64,000 nt of DNA, from NCBI RefSeq assembly GCF_003131185.1, contig NZ_QFFU01000022.1, forward strand, positions 1 through 64,000. The letters run 5' to 3'. Origin of the DNA: Pseudomonas ovata. Lineage in GTDB: Bacteria > Pseudomonadota > Gammaproteobacteria > Pseudomonadales > Pseudomonadaceae. Below are positions 7,485-15,142 of the stretch, piece by piece (within the stretch, counting starts at the first letter, position 1; every line of letters starts with the position of its first letter). The position numbers and the translations under genes were made by a program. The notes beneath the pieces were generated by a model that ran no database searches, had not been told where the DNA came from, and saw only the letters and a list, made by a program, of their open reading frames with translations.

Positions 7485-8822
7485 TCACGCGATGGAGCGC
7501 GCCACCCCGGGCTTGTCCATCGACGGCACGTCATGCAAGGAGATCCGCGAGGTTTCCGGCAGCGCCAGCCCGCCGATCAAGGCCAGCAGCGCAACGGCCA
7601 CCAGATAGAAGGCCGGGGCCAGGTTGCTGCCGGTGGTCGCGATCAGCCAGGTGGCCACCAGCGGCGCGGTGCCGCCGAACAGGGTGTAGGCCATGTTGTA
7701 GGTGATGGCCGAGGCGGTGTAGCGGGTGCGGGTCGGGAAGACTTCCGACAGCAGCGCGGCGGTGACCACGCCGCTGAGCACTGCGCCCACCGCCAGCAGC
7801 ATCACACCGGCCACGGAAGCGGCGAACGAGCCGGAGCTGGCCATCAGGAATGACGGCAGCACCGCCACGATCAACAGTGCGCAGGTGGTGACAATGGTCT
7901 TGCGTCGCCCGACCTTGTCGGAAAATGCCCCGGCCAGCGGGCAAATGGCGGCGGCGAACAGCAAGGCGATCAGCGCCACCAGCAAGGCGGTGGCGCGGCT
8001 CAGGCCACCGGCCACTTGCAGGTAAGTGGCGAAATAGGTGGTGAACATATAGAACGACAGCGCCGTCAGCGAGACGAAGGCGCCCAGGCACAGCATGGGC
8101 CGGGCTTGCCGGGTCAGGGTTTCCTTCAACGGCGAATGGGCCACGGCGTGCTCGTCGCTGACCGCCTGGAAGGCCGGGGTTTCTTCCAGTTGCCAGCGCA
8201 GGTACAGACCGATCAGGCCCATGGGGGCGGCAATCAGGAACGGCAGGCGCCAGCCCCAGCTGGCCATCACTTCAGCCGACAGCGAGGCTTCCAGTACGTA
8301 GGCAAAGACCGCAGCGGTGGCAAATGCCGAGAAGGTCGACACCGGCAGAAAGCTGCCATACCAGGCACGCCGGTCATTGGGCGCATGCTCCATGACATAG
8401 GCACAGGCCCCGGCGTATTCGCCACCGGCCGAGAAGCCCTGGGCGCAGCGAATCAGGGTCAGCAACACCGGCGCCATTACGCCGATGCTGGCGTAGGTCG
8501 GCAGCAGGCCGATCAGGGTGGTGGCGGCGGCCATCAGCAGGATGGTCATGGCCAGGGTGCGCTTGCGCCCGATACGGTCGCCCAGCATGCCGAAGAAGAT
8601 GCCGCCCAGGGGCCGGAAGGCAAAGGCCACGGCGAACACGGCGAAGGTCTTGAGCAGTGCCACGCTGGGGTCGCCGCTGGGGAAGAACAGCAAGGCAATG
8701 GTGGTGGCCAGAAAGCCGTACACGGCGAAATCGAACCATTCGACGAAGTTGCCAATGGCCGCGGCGACGATGACTTTTCTCAGGGTGGCAGGATCGACCT
8801 GCTCGACAGCAGTGGTTGTCAT
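7485..8822 (-). CDS. MFS transporter, metabolite:H+ symporter (MHS) family
   Basis: 445 residues from the ATG at 8822. The frame remains open further upstream into the repeat region, but MTTTAVEQVDPATLRK is the natural N terminus. The first membrane segment carries GNFVEWFDFAVYGFLA and loop 2-3 GMLGDRIGRKRTL, both diagnostic of the MHS group (ProP, KgtP, ShiA relatives). These import small organic acids or betaines with protons; the substrate cannot be told from the sequence. The upstream 348 bases hold REP-like repeats and no obvious partner gene. Confidence 0.85.
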   Translation of the reverse strand: MTTTAVEQVDPATLRKVIVAAAIGNFVEWFDFAVYGFLATTIALLFFPSGDPSVALLKTFAVFAVAFAFRPLGGIFFGMLGDRIGRKRTLAMTILLMAAATTLIGLLPTYASIGVMAPVLLTLIRCAQGFSAGGEYAGACAYVMEHAPNDRRAWYGSFLPVSTFSAFATAAVFAYVLEASLSAEVMASWGWRLPFLIAAPMGLIGLYLRWQLEETPAFQAVSDEHAVAHSPLKETLTRQARPMLCLGAFVSLTALSFYMFTTYFATYLQVAGGLSRATALLVALIALLFAAAICPLAGAFSDKVGRRKTIVTTCALLIVAVLPSFLMASSGSFAASVAGVMLLAVGAVLSGVVTAALLSEVFPTRTRYTASAITYNMAYTLFGGTAPLVATWLIATTGSNLAPAFYLVAVALLALIGGLALPETSRISLHDVPSMDKPGVARSIA

Positions 8823-8941
8823 GTGGACCTCGGCGCGTTGATCGGGACTGAATCGATTATCCGCAGCCTGCAAGCCCCGCCTCGCTCTGAAAGGGGCGTC
8901 GACGTAGTCAAGACCGACATGCTTGCTACATGACAGCCACC

Positions 8942-9133
8942 GTAGGAGCGCGCTTGCCCGCGACCGAGTGCGCAGCGCTCGCAAAAATTGTGTGGCCGCT
9001 GAAAATTTACGACTGCTGCGCAGCCGGTCGCGGTGGTCCGGCATTCCGGCAGAGCGCAGCGCTCGCAAAATTGATTAAACGCCACAATTTTACGACTGCT
9101 AACGCAGCCGGTCGCGGGCAGAGCGCGCTCCTA
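8942..9133. repeat. REP/BIME-like repeat cluster
   Basis: The ends are inverted copies: GTAGGAGCGCGCTTGCCCGC from 8942 and its near reverse complement ending at 9133 (GCAGAGCGCGCTCCTAC). Inside are two direct copies of a roughly 63-base unit starting at 8970 and 9054, each running from GCGCAGCGCTCGCAAAA to CAGCCGGTCGCGG. This is the form of Pseudomonas REP sequences arranged as a bacterial interspersed mosaic element. It fills most of the gap between two convergently or tandemly arranged minus-strand genes. Confidence 0.75.
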
Positions 9134-9170
9134 CCGCGGTCCTATGGTGGATGCGCGGGTGATCTGGGGC

Positions 9171-10073
9171 TTATGGGCGGTGGCCTTGCAGGCCGCCGGT
9201 GTGGATGAAGATCAGGCGGGTGCCGGGGGCGAAGCGGCCCTCGCTGACGGCATCGTGCAGCGCCAGCAGGGCCTTACCGGTGTACAACGGCTCCAGCGGC
9301 ACGCCGCTGTGCGCTTCGCACTGAGCCATGAACGCCAGTAGCCGGGCATCGGTTCTGGCAAAGCCGCCGCGGCTGGCGTCGATCAGTTGATAGCCGCTGC
9401 CGGCGTGCTCAACCAGTGCCGCGACATTTTCCGCCACGCCATGATCAGCCGGCACCGCCAGCGCGCCGTAGACCGGATGCGCACCGGCCTCGGCGCGCAC
9501 CAGACCGGCCAGGGTGGTGCCGGTGCCGGCAGCCAGCCACCAGCCGTGATAATCGCGCCAGCCCAGGCCGGCCAGCTGATTGCGCGCCAGGGTCACGATG
9601 TCCGCACAGCCGACCGTGCCGGCCAGTCCGCCGCCGCCCTCGGCAATCGGGTACAGGCCGGGATACTGCGCCTGCCAGGGTTGCCAGAAACCGGCCTGGT
9701 GACGCTCCCGGTAACCGGCGTAACCCAGCCAGTGCACGTGCATGCCGAACGCTTGCAGGTCCTGCACGGTGGGCGTCTGTTGCGCATGGCCGCGCAGCAG
9801 GCCGACGGTCGCAAAGCCGAAGCGCTGGCCGGCGGCGGCCAGCGCGTGCAGGTGGTTGGAATGCGCGCCGCCCAGGCTCATCAGGCCGGTCGCGCCTTGC
9901 TGTACGGCGCAGTGCAAGTGTTCGCGCAGCTTGAACCACTTGTTGCCGCTGATCAGCGGATCGATCAGGTCCAGGCGCAGGATCGCCATCTCGACCCCGG
10001 CCACGTGCAGCCAGGGCAGCGTCAGCGGTTGCAACGGTGCCTGGGGGTGCCAGGCCAGGGCAGTGTAGATCAT
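9171..10073 (-). CDS. D-cysteine desulfhydrase / ACC deaminase family PLP enzyme
   Basis: 300 residues. ISGNKWFKLREHL contains the PLP-binding Lys45, and SLGGAHSNHLHALAA (about 67-80) is the phosphate-side motif of fold type II enzymes of the ACC deaminase/D-cysteine desulfhydrase group. Those enzymes deaminate D-cysteine or 1-aminocyclopropane-1-carboxylate to pyruvate or 2-oxobutanoate and ammonia. The protein is shorter than true ACC deaminases (about 338 residues), which favours a desulfhydrase-like or unknown amino acid substrate. It is 39 bases downstream of fadH on the same strand and may be cotranscribed. Confidence 0.75.
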   Translation of the reverse strand: MIYTALAWHPQAPLQPLTLPWLHVAGVEMAILRLDLIDPLISGNKWFKLREHLHCAVQQGATGLMSLGGAHSNHLHALAAAGQRFGFATVGLLRGHAQQTPTVQDLQAFGMHVHWLGYAGYRERHQAGFWQPWQAQYPGLYPIAEGGGGLAGTVGCADIVTLARNQLAGLGWRDYHGWWLAAGTGTTLAGLVRAEAGAHPVYGALAVPADHGVAENVAALVEHAGSGYQLIDASRGGFARTDARLLAFMAQCEAHSGVPLEPLYTGKALLALHDAVSEGRFAPGTRLIFIHTGGLQGHRP

Positions 10074-10112
10074 GGCAGGTCGGTCGGTGACAGGGCGCGC
10101 CAGTCTACAGGT

Positions 10113-12149
10113 CTACAGGGCCGTCGCCAGTCGTGACCCCTGGTCGATGGCCCGTTTTGCATCCAGCTCGCTGGCCACGTCGGCACCGCCGATCAGGTGC
10201 ACGCGCTGCCCGCCTTCGACCAGCGCGTCATGCAGCTCGCGCAACGGGTCTTGTCCGGCGCAGATGACGATGTTGTCCACCGCCAGCACCTGCGGCTCAC
10301 CCTCCCCCACGCGGATGTGCAGCCCGGCGTCGTCGATCTGCAGGTACTGCACGCCGCTGATCATCTGCACCTGGCGGTTCTTCAGGCCGGTGCGATGAAT
10401 CCAGCCGGTGGTCTTGCCCAGCCCGTCGCCGACCTTGGAGGCCTTGCGCTGCAAGAGAAATACCTCGCGGGCCGGTGCTTCGATCTCGGGCTTGATGCCG
10501 GTGACACCGCCGCGTGCCTGCAAACGGGTGTCGATGCCCCACTCTTTCCAGAACGCCTCACGGTCCAGGCTGGTGGAGGTGCCCTGGTGCACGAGAAATT
10601 CCGACACGTCGAAACCGATGCCACCGGCACCGATCACCGCCACTCGATGCCCGACCGGGCGATGCTGGCCGATGACCTCCAGATAGCTCAGGACCTTGGG
10701 ATGCTCAATGCCGGGAATCGCCGGCAACCGCGGGGTGATGCCGGTGGCCAGCAGCACCTCGTCGAAGCCCTGGGCCAGCAGCTCTGGCGCGGTGACGCGG
10801 GTATTGAGGCGCACCTCGACCCCGGTGTTTTGCAGTTGGCGGCCAAAGTAGCGCAGGGTTTCGAAGAATTCTTCCTTGCCCGGAATCTGCTTGGCGATAT
10901 TGAACTGCCCGCCAATCTCGCCGGCCGACTCGAACAGTGTCACCCGGTGGCCGCGCCCGGCCGCCACGGTGGCCGCTGCCAGCCCGGCGGGGCCGGCGCC
11001 GACCACGGCGATGCGCCTGGGCTGTTGGGTGGGCAGGTAGTTAAGTTCGGTTTCATGGCAGGCGCGCGGGTTGACCAGGCAACTGGTCAGCTTGCCGGCA
11101 AAGATATGGTCCAGGCACGCCTGGTTGCAGCCGATGCAGGTATTGATGTCGGCGGCGCGCCCGGCAGCGGCCTTGTTGATGAATTCAGGGTCGGCCAGGA
11201 ACGGCCGGGCCATGGACACCATGTCGGCATCGCCTTCGCGCAGCACCTGCTCGGCGACCTCGGGGGTGTTGATGCGGTTGGTGGTGATCAGCGGAATCGA
11301 GACCGCGCCCTTGAGGTGTGCGGTGACCTTGCTGAACGCCGCACGCGGCACCTTGGTGGCAATGGTCGGGATGCGCGCCTCGTGCCAGCCGATGCCGGTG
11401 TTGATCAGGGTGGCGCCTGCCTGCTCGACCGCCTGGGCCAGCCGCACGATTTCTTCCCAGTCACTGCCGCCTTCGACCAGATCGAGCATCGACAGGCGAT
11501 AAATGATGATGAAGTCCTGCCCTACCGCCTCGCGCACCCGGCGCACGATCTCCACCGGCAGGCGCATGCGGTTCTCATAGCTACCACCCCAGCGGTCGGT
11601 GCGCTGGTTGGTGCGTGCGGCCAGGAACTGATTGATGAAGTAGCCTTCGGAGCCCATGATTTCGACGCCGTCATAACCGGCCTCGCGGGCCAGGCGGGCG
11701 CAGGTGACAAAGTCCTGGATCTGCTTTTCGATGCCTTCTTCGTCCAGCTCACGCGGTGTGAACGGGTTGATCGGCGCCTGGATCGCGCTGGGGGCCACCT
11801 GCCTGGGGCTGTAGGCGTAGCGCCCGGTGTGCAGGATCTGCATGCAGATCTTGCTGCCGGCGGCATGCACCGCGTCGGTCACCACTCTATGCCGGGCCGC
11901 CTCTTCGGGGGTGGTCATCTTGGCCGCGCCCTTGTAGGTCACGCCTTCTTCGTTGGGGGCGATGCCACCGGTGACGATCAGGCCGACGCCACCCTGGGCG
12001 CGCTCAGCAAAGTAGGCCGCCATGCGCTCGAACCCGCCGGGCTGTTCTTCCAGGCCGGTGTGCATCGAGCCCATCAGGGCGCGGTTGCGCAAGGTGGTGA
12101 ACCCCAGGTTCAGCGGGGCGAGCAGGTGCGGGTAGGCGGCGGTGCTCAT
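10113..12149 (-). CDS. fadH: 2,4-dienoyl-CoA reductase (NADPH)
   Basis: 678 residues, the full FadH length. It reduces 2,4-dienoyl-CoA during beta-oxidation of unsaturated fatty acids. Residues 1-330 form the FMN-binding TIM barrel of the old yellow enzyme family. A Cys cluster (CIGCNQACLDH, then SCLVNPRAC, about 337-362) ligates the 4Fe-4S centre. VVGAGPAGLAAA near 382 binds FAD and GAGGIGFDVSEF near 505 binds NADPH. The start is the ATG at 12149. Three phased ten-base repeats lie about 55 bases upstream. An AraC-type regulator gene is nearby on the other strand. Confidence 0.95.
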   Translation of the reverse strand: MSTAAYPHLLAPLNLGFTTLRNRALMGSMHTGLEEQPGGFERMAAYFAERAQGGVGLIVTGGIAPNEEGVTYKGAAKMTTPEEAARHRVVTDAVHAAGSKICMQILHTGRYAYSPRQVAPSAIQAPINPFTPRELDEEGIEKQIQDFVTCARLAREAGYDGVEIMGSEGYFINQFLAARTNQRTDRWGGSYENRMRLPVEIVRRVREAVGQDFIIIYRLSMLDLVEGGSDWEEIVRLAQAVEQAGATLINTGIGWHEARIPTIATKVPRAAFSKVTAHLKGAVSIPLITTNRINTPEVAEQVLREGDADMVSMARPFLADPEFINKAAAGRAADINTCIGCNQACLDHIFAGKLTSCLVNPRACHETELNYLPTQQPRRIAVVGAGPAGLAAATVAAGRGHRVTLFESAGEIGGQFNIAKQIPGKEEFFETLRYFGRQLQNTGVEVRLNTRVTAPELLAQGFDEVLLATGITPRLPAIPGIEHPKVLSYLEVIGQHRPVGHRVAVIGAGGIGFDVSEFLVHQGTSTSLDREAFWKEWGIDTRLQARGGVTGIKPEIEAPAREVFLLQRKASKVGDGLGKTTGWIHRTGLKNRQVQMISGVQYLQIDDAGLHIRVGEGEPQVLAVDNIVICAGQDPLRELHDALVEGGQRVHLIGGADVASELDAKRAIDQGSRLATAL

Positions 12150-12201
12150 GGTCAGGCTCCAGCTAGGTCATCACGGAAAGGGGTGGGAGTCTGGGCTCCC
12201 T

Positions 12202-12231
12202 TATCGCTATGTATCGGTATGTATCGCTATG
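12202..12231. repeat. Three tandem 10-bp repeats upstream of fadH
   Basis: TATCGCTATG, TATCGGTATG and TATCGCTATG occur back to back at 12202, 12212 and 12222. A ten-base period puts them on one face of the helix. They lie between the divergent fadH and nitrilase-like genes, so they could be binding sites for a regulator of either gene, for instance the AraC protein encoded at 13490. No function is shown by the sequence alone. Confidence 0.6.
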
Positions 12232-12374
12232 TTGCCCACAGTAAATAGCGCAGTCGCTGCGCTCAATGACCGAAACTGACAACTCACTGATCAGGATGCG
12301 CAACCCGGGCTTGGCAAGCTGCCAGCCGCGCCCTACCCTAGTCGGCAACTTTCCAACGGCAGCGGCAGGGCTTC

Positions 12375-13499
12375 ATGCGTAAAATTCTCGGTCTCTGCCT
12401 GACAGTGCTGGTCGCGGCCCTGCTGGTCAGCTATGGCGTATGGACCACCCAACGGCCCATGGGTCACTACCTGTCGGACCTGCGCATTCAACTGGTGGCC
12501 AACGAAGGCACGCCCGCCGGGCGCGGCAACCTGCTGGGCATCGAGGCCCGGCTGTACCCCACCGACTATCAGGACCTGAACCGCCTGCACCGCAAACTGG
12601 CCGCCTGGCTGCAACAGGCCCGGGATCAGGGTTTGCTCAATGACAAGACCCTGGTGGTATTGCCTGAGCACATCGGCACCTGGCTGTACGCGGCCGGCGA
12701 GAAGAATCAGTTCTACCAGGCCGACACGGTCGGGCAAGCCATGCACTGGCTGGCCTGGAGCAATCCTGTGCAGTTTTTGCGCGCCATGGCACAGGCAGAA
12801 GGCCAGCCCCGGCTGGCGGATGCCTACCTGCGCATGAAGGCCAGCGGCATGGCCCACGACTATCAACAGGTGTTCGGCGGCCTGGCGCGCGAGTTTGGCG
12901 TGACGCTGGTGGCCGGCTCCGTGGTGCTGCCTGACCCGCGGCTCGAAGACGGCCAATTGCACATCGGCTCCGGCCCCTTGTACAACGTCAGCCTGGTCTT
13001 TGGCGCCGACGGCCAGCCGCTGGGCCAGCCGCAACGCCAGATGGCCCCGGACAATCACCAGCGACGCTACATCAAGGCCGCAGATCCCGCCGCGCTGCAA
13101 GTCTTCGACACCCCGGCCGGACGCCTGGGCGTGCTGATCGGCAGTGACAGCCTGCATGCCGACTACTATGCGCGGCTCAACGACCAGGCGGTGCAATTGA
13201 TTGCCGTGCCGGCCTTCCTGCCCAATCGCGAGCGCTGGAACCAGCCCTGGCGCGACCGCCGCGGTGTCGACCTGCCAGCCGGCAGCCTTACCGAGGCCCA
13301 GGCCTGGCGACACCTGACCCTGACCGGCCAGGCCCCGCGCAGCACGGCAAAGGCCGGGATCAGCGTGTTCATGCAGGGTCAGTTCTGGGACCAGAACAGT
13401 GCTGGCGAAAGCTTTACCCACGCACCCAGGGCCGTGCCGGCAGGACAACCGGTTGAACAGCGCAGCGACGGTGCCCGCATGATCAATGTGTGGCTGTGA
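12375..13499 (+). CDS. Nitrilase-superfamily protein lacking the catalytic Cys
   Basis: 374 residues with an N-terminal hydrophobic segment (2-22) that acts as a signal anchor, so the domain faces the periplasm. KTLVVLPEHIG (Glu98) matches the catalytic Glu region of carbon-nitrogen hydrolases. The nucleophile region reads GVLIGSDSLHAD, with Gly256 at the usual Cys position, and the region expected to hold the catalytic Lys (GQPQRQMAPDN) has none. A hydrolase mechanism of the normal kind therefore looks impossible. The stop overlaps the GTG of the next gene, so it is cotranscribed with an AraC regulator. Confidence 0.75.
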   Translation: MRKILGLCLTVLVAALLVSYGVWTTQRPMGHYLSDLRIQLVANEGTPAGRGNLLGIEARLYPTDYQDLNRLHRKLAAWLQQARDQGLLNDKTLVVLPEHIGTWLYAAGEKNQFYQADTVGQAMHWLAWSNPVQFLRAMAQAEGQPRLADAYLRMKASGMAHDYQQVFGGLAREFGVTLVAGSVVLPDPRLEDGQLHIGSGPLYNVSLVFGADGQPLGQPQRQMAPDNHQRRYIKAADPAALQVFDTPAGRLGVLIGSDSLHADYYARLNDQAVQLIAVPAFLPNRERWNQPWRDRRGVDLPAGSLTEAQAWRHLTLTGQAPRSTAKAGISVFMQGQFWDQNSAGESFTHAPRAVPAGQPVEQRSDGARMINVWL

Positions 13500-14545
13500 A
13501 CGCCCCCAGACCGACACTGCGCCTGGGTGACCTGTCGGTGGGGTTTATCCACAGCCTGAGCGATGCCGTGCGCAGTTATGGCCATGACCCGGTCTTGATG
13601 CTCGAACAATACGGACTGACGGCAGCCCGACTGGGCCAGGCCGGTGCACGGTTGTCGATCCCGCGCTACATGCACTTGGGGCATGCGGCCATCGCGCTGA
13701 CCGGCCAGCCCGGGCTGGGCTTGCGCATGGGCCGGCTCAGCCGCCTGCCGCAGCTCGGGCTGGCCGGTGTCACCGCCGCCCAGGCCCCCACGGTGCGCGA
13801 GGCGGCGCGCACCCTGCTGCGCTTCGAGCCGTTGTACGCCTCCAACTACCGGGGCCAGTCAGTGTTCGAGGAAGACGCCGAGGGCGCGTGGCTGAATTTT
13901 TATTCCATCAGCCCGTACAACGCCTATAACCGTTTTGTCGTCGACTCGGTGTTCAGCGGCTGGCTGGCGCAATTGTCGGCCGTGGCCGGGCAAGCGCTCA
14001 AAGCCCAACGCATCGAAATCGAATGCGCAGCGCCGGACTATGCAGGCGACTATTCCCCGCTCAGCGAGCAATCCATCGTTTTCGATGCGAGCGCCAATCG
14101 GCTGCGGCTGGAACGTGCCTGCCTGCAGTTGCCCAACCCGGCGCACTGCCCCGGTACGTTCGATCACTTGCAGCAATTGTGTGAACAGGAACTGGAGCGC
14201 CTGACCCGCACACGCAGCCTGCGCGAGCGCATCATCGGCCTGTTGGGGCCGCTGCTCAATGGTGGAAGGGAACCGGATCTGGAAGCGGTGGCGACCCTGC
14301 TCAAGCTGCCGACCTGGACCTTGCGGCGCAAGCTGAGTGATGAGGGCACGCGCTTTCGGGACATTCTCAACGACACCCGCCGCGACCTGGCGATGGCGTA
14401 TATCCGCGACACGGAACTGGCGTTCGGCGAGATCGCTTATTTGCTGGGGTTTGCCTCGGCAGAGGCCTTTCAGCGCGCCTTCAAACGCTGGAGCGGGCAG
14501 ACGCCGGGAGAGTTTCGCCGCCACCAGCGCCAAAGCGCTCGATAA
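13490..14545 (+). CDS. AraC family transcriptional regulator
   Basis: 351 residues from a GTG overlapping the end of the nitrilase-like gene by ten bases. The N-terminal two-thirds resembles the arabinose-binding-like domain of OruR/ArgR-type AraC proteins. The C terminus holds two helix-turn-helix motifs: LEAVATLLKLPTWTLRRKL (about 265-283) and ELAFGEIAYLLGFASAEAFQ with RAFKRWSGQTPGEFR (about 307-342). Translational coupling suggests it regulates its partner, and the divergent fadH promoter with phased repeats is a further candidate target. Confidence 0.88.
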   Translation: MAVNAPRPTLRLGDLSVGFIHSLSDAVRSYGHDPVLMLEQYGLTAARLGQAGARLSIPRYMHLGHAAIALTGQPGLGLRMGRLSRLPQLGLAGVTAAQAPTVREAARTLLRFEPLYASNYRGQSVFEEDAEGAWLNFYSISPYNAYNRFVVDSVFSGWLAQLSAVAGQALKAQRIEIECAAPDYAGDYSPLSEQSIVFDASANRLRLERACLQLPNPAHCPGTFDHLQQLCEQELERLTRTRSLRERIIGLLGPLLNGGREPDLEAVATLLKLPTWTLRRKLSDEGTRFRDILNDTRRDLAMAYIRDTELAFGEIAYLLGFASAEAFQRAFKRWSGQTPGEFRRHQRQSAR

Positions 14546-14632
14546 TCACAGTTCGGTCGCGTCGTCGGCCGGCTCTACCGGGTCGAGTTCAAAGGCGCGC
14601 GATTCAAGCAGTTCTTCCTGGTATTCGTCCAT
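14546..14632 (-). CDS. Small acidic 28-residue protein
   Basis: An ATG at 14632 opens a 28-codon frame starting MDEYQEELLESRAFELD and ending with TGA at 14546-14548. Eight or more residues are Glu or Asp. A purine-rich AAGAGGG lies about eight bases ahead of the start. It sits convergent to the AraC gene, ending one base after it. I do not know a function; the codon use looks coding and the length is compact, so it is a plausible small protein gene, missed by ordinary length cut-offs. Confidence 0.5.
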   Translation of the reverse strand: MDEYQEELLESRAFELDPVEPADDATEL

Positions 14633-14892
14633 GTGGCTAGCCCTCTTGGCTGAAGTTCTTTTGATCTGCCCTCGTTGTCTTGGGCGTTGGGTGTACTGAC
14701 CGCAGGCTTGACAGTAAGGTTCGCCGATGAAGAAAAAATGTCAGTTCAGGTAAATATACGTGTCCACAGGCGGACAATTTAGCGTTGCCCTGCACTGTCG
14801 AGGTGCATGGCGTCTGCCATGGAACACGATGAAGGCACATTGCTGCTTGACCGGCTTGACGTGCAGCCCCTTCACACCCTACCCTCGCGGTC

Positions 14893-14958
14893 ATGCCTAC
14901 ATTCAAGCAAAACCTCGGCCAGATTATTATTACCGTCATTCCAGTCATGGCGGGTTAG
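14893..14958 (+). CDS. ilvA attenuator leader peptide
   Basis: A 21-codon frame beginning MPTFKQNLGQ and continuing with a run IIITVIPVMAG before TAG. Three consecutive Ile codons (14923-14931), then Thr, Val, Ile, Pro, Val make ribosome movement sensitive to charged Ile and Val tRNA. A strong terminator follows 18 bases later and ilvA lies beyond it. No clear Shine-Dalgarno sequence precedes the ATG, which is the weak point. The expected role is cis-acting: transcription attenuation of ilvA. Confidence 0.75.
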   Translation: MPTFKQNLGQIIITVIPVMAG

Positions 14959-15001
14959 CCGACGTTTGCAAAAAAAACCCGCCCTGGAGGCGGGTTTTTT
15001 T
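14949..15001 (+). promoter_or_regulatory. Attenuator: alternative antiterminator and terminator hairpins
   Basis: The octamer GGCGGGTT occurs twice, at 14949-14956 (end of the leader peptide frame) and 14989-14996. Both are complementary to AACCCGCC at 14976-14983. Pairing of the second copy gives a terminator stem extended by A/T pairs with loop CTGGA and followed by T residues to 15001. Pairing of the first copy gives an antiterminator. A ribosome stalled on the Ile codons would leave the first copy free; a ribosome at the stop codon would cover it. This is the classical amino-acid attenuation logic. Confidence 0.8.
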
Positions 15002-15040
15002 CTGCCTCCCGGGTCTCGATACGTGAACCAGGAGTCAGCC

Positions 15041-15142
15041 ATGATCGCCATCCTTCGCTCTATCGCCTCGCCTGCCAGCCCTGTGCGCTTTTCAGCCGTC
15101 GCCCTTCGCTCGTTCACTCTGGACAAGGAAACGCCGCGATGA
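15041..15142 (+). CDS. 33-residue ORF translationally coupled to ilvA
   Basis: Begins MIAILRSIASPASPVRFSAV, with a good AGGAG six bases before the ATG, and its TGA overlaps the ilvA start as ATGA. It lies after the attenuator terminator. It is basic (five Arg) with three Ile near its start. It could be a second leader peptide coupling translation to ilvA, or simply an upstream ORF. IlvA also has its own AAGGAAA about seven bases ahead of its ATG. No homolog is known to me. Confidence 0.5.
   Translation: MIAILRSIASPASPVRFSAVALRSFTLDKETPR

Noticed and set aside
8823..9068. N-terminal extension of the MHS transporter by 82 residues
   Set aside because: The added sequence is translated REP-like DNA; the family N terminus begins at the ATG at 8822.
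12163..12348. A 61-codon minus-strand ORF between fadH and the nitrilase-like gene
   Set aside because: No ribosome site or conserved motif, and it covers the phased repeats of the shared promoter region.
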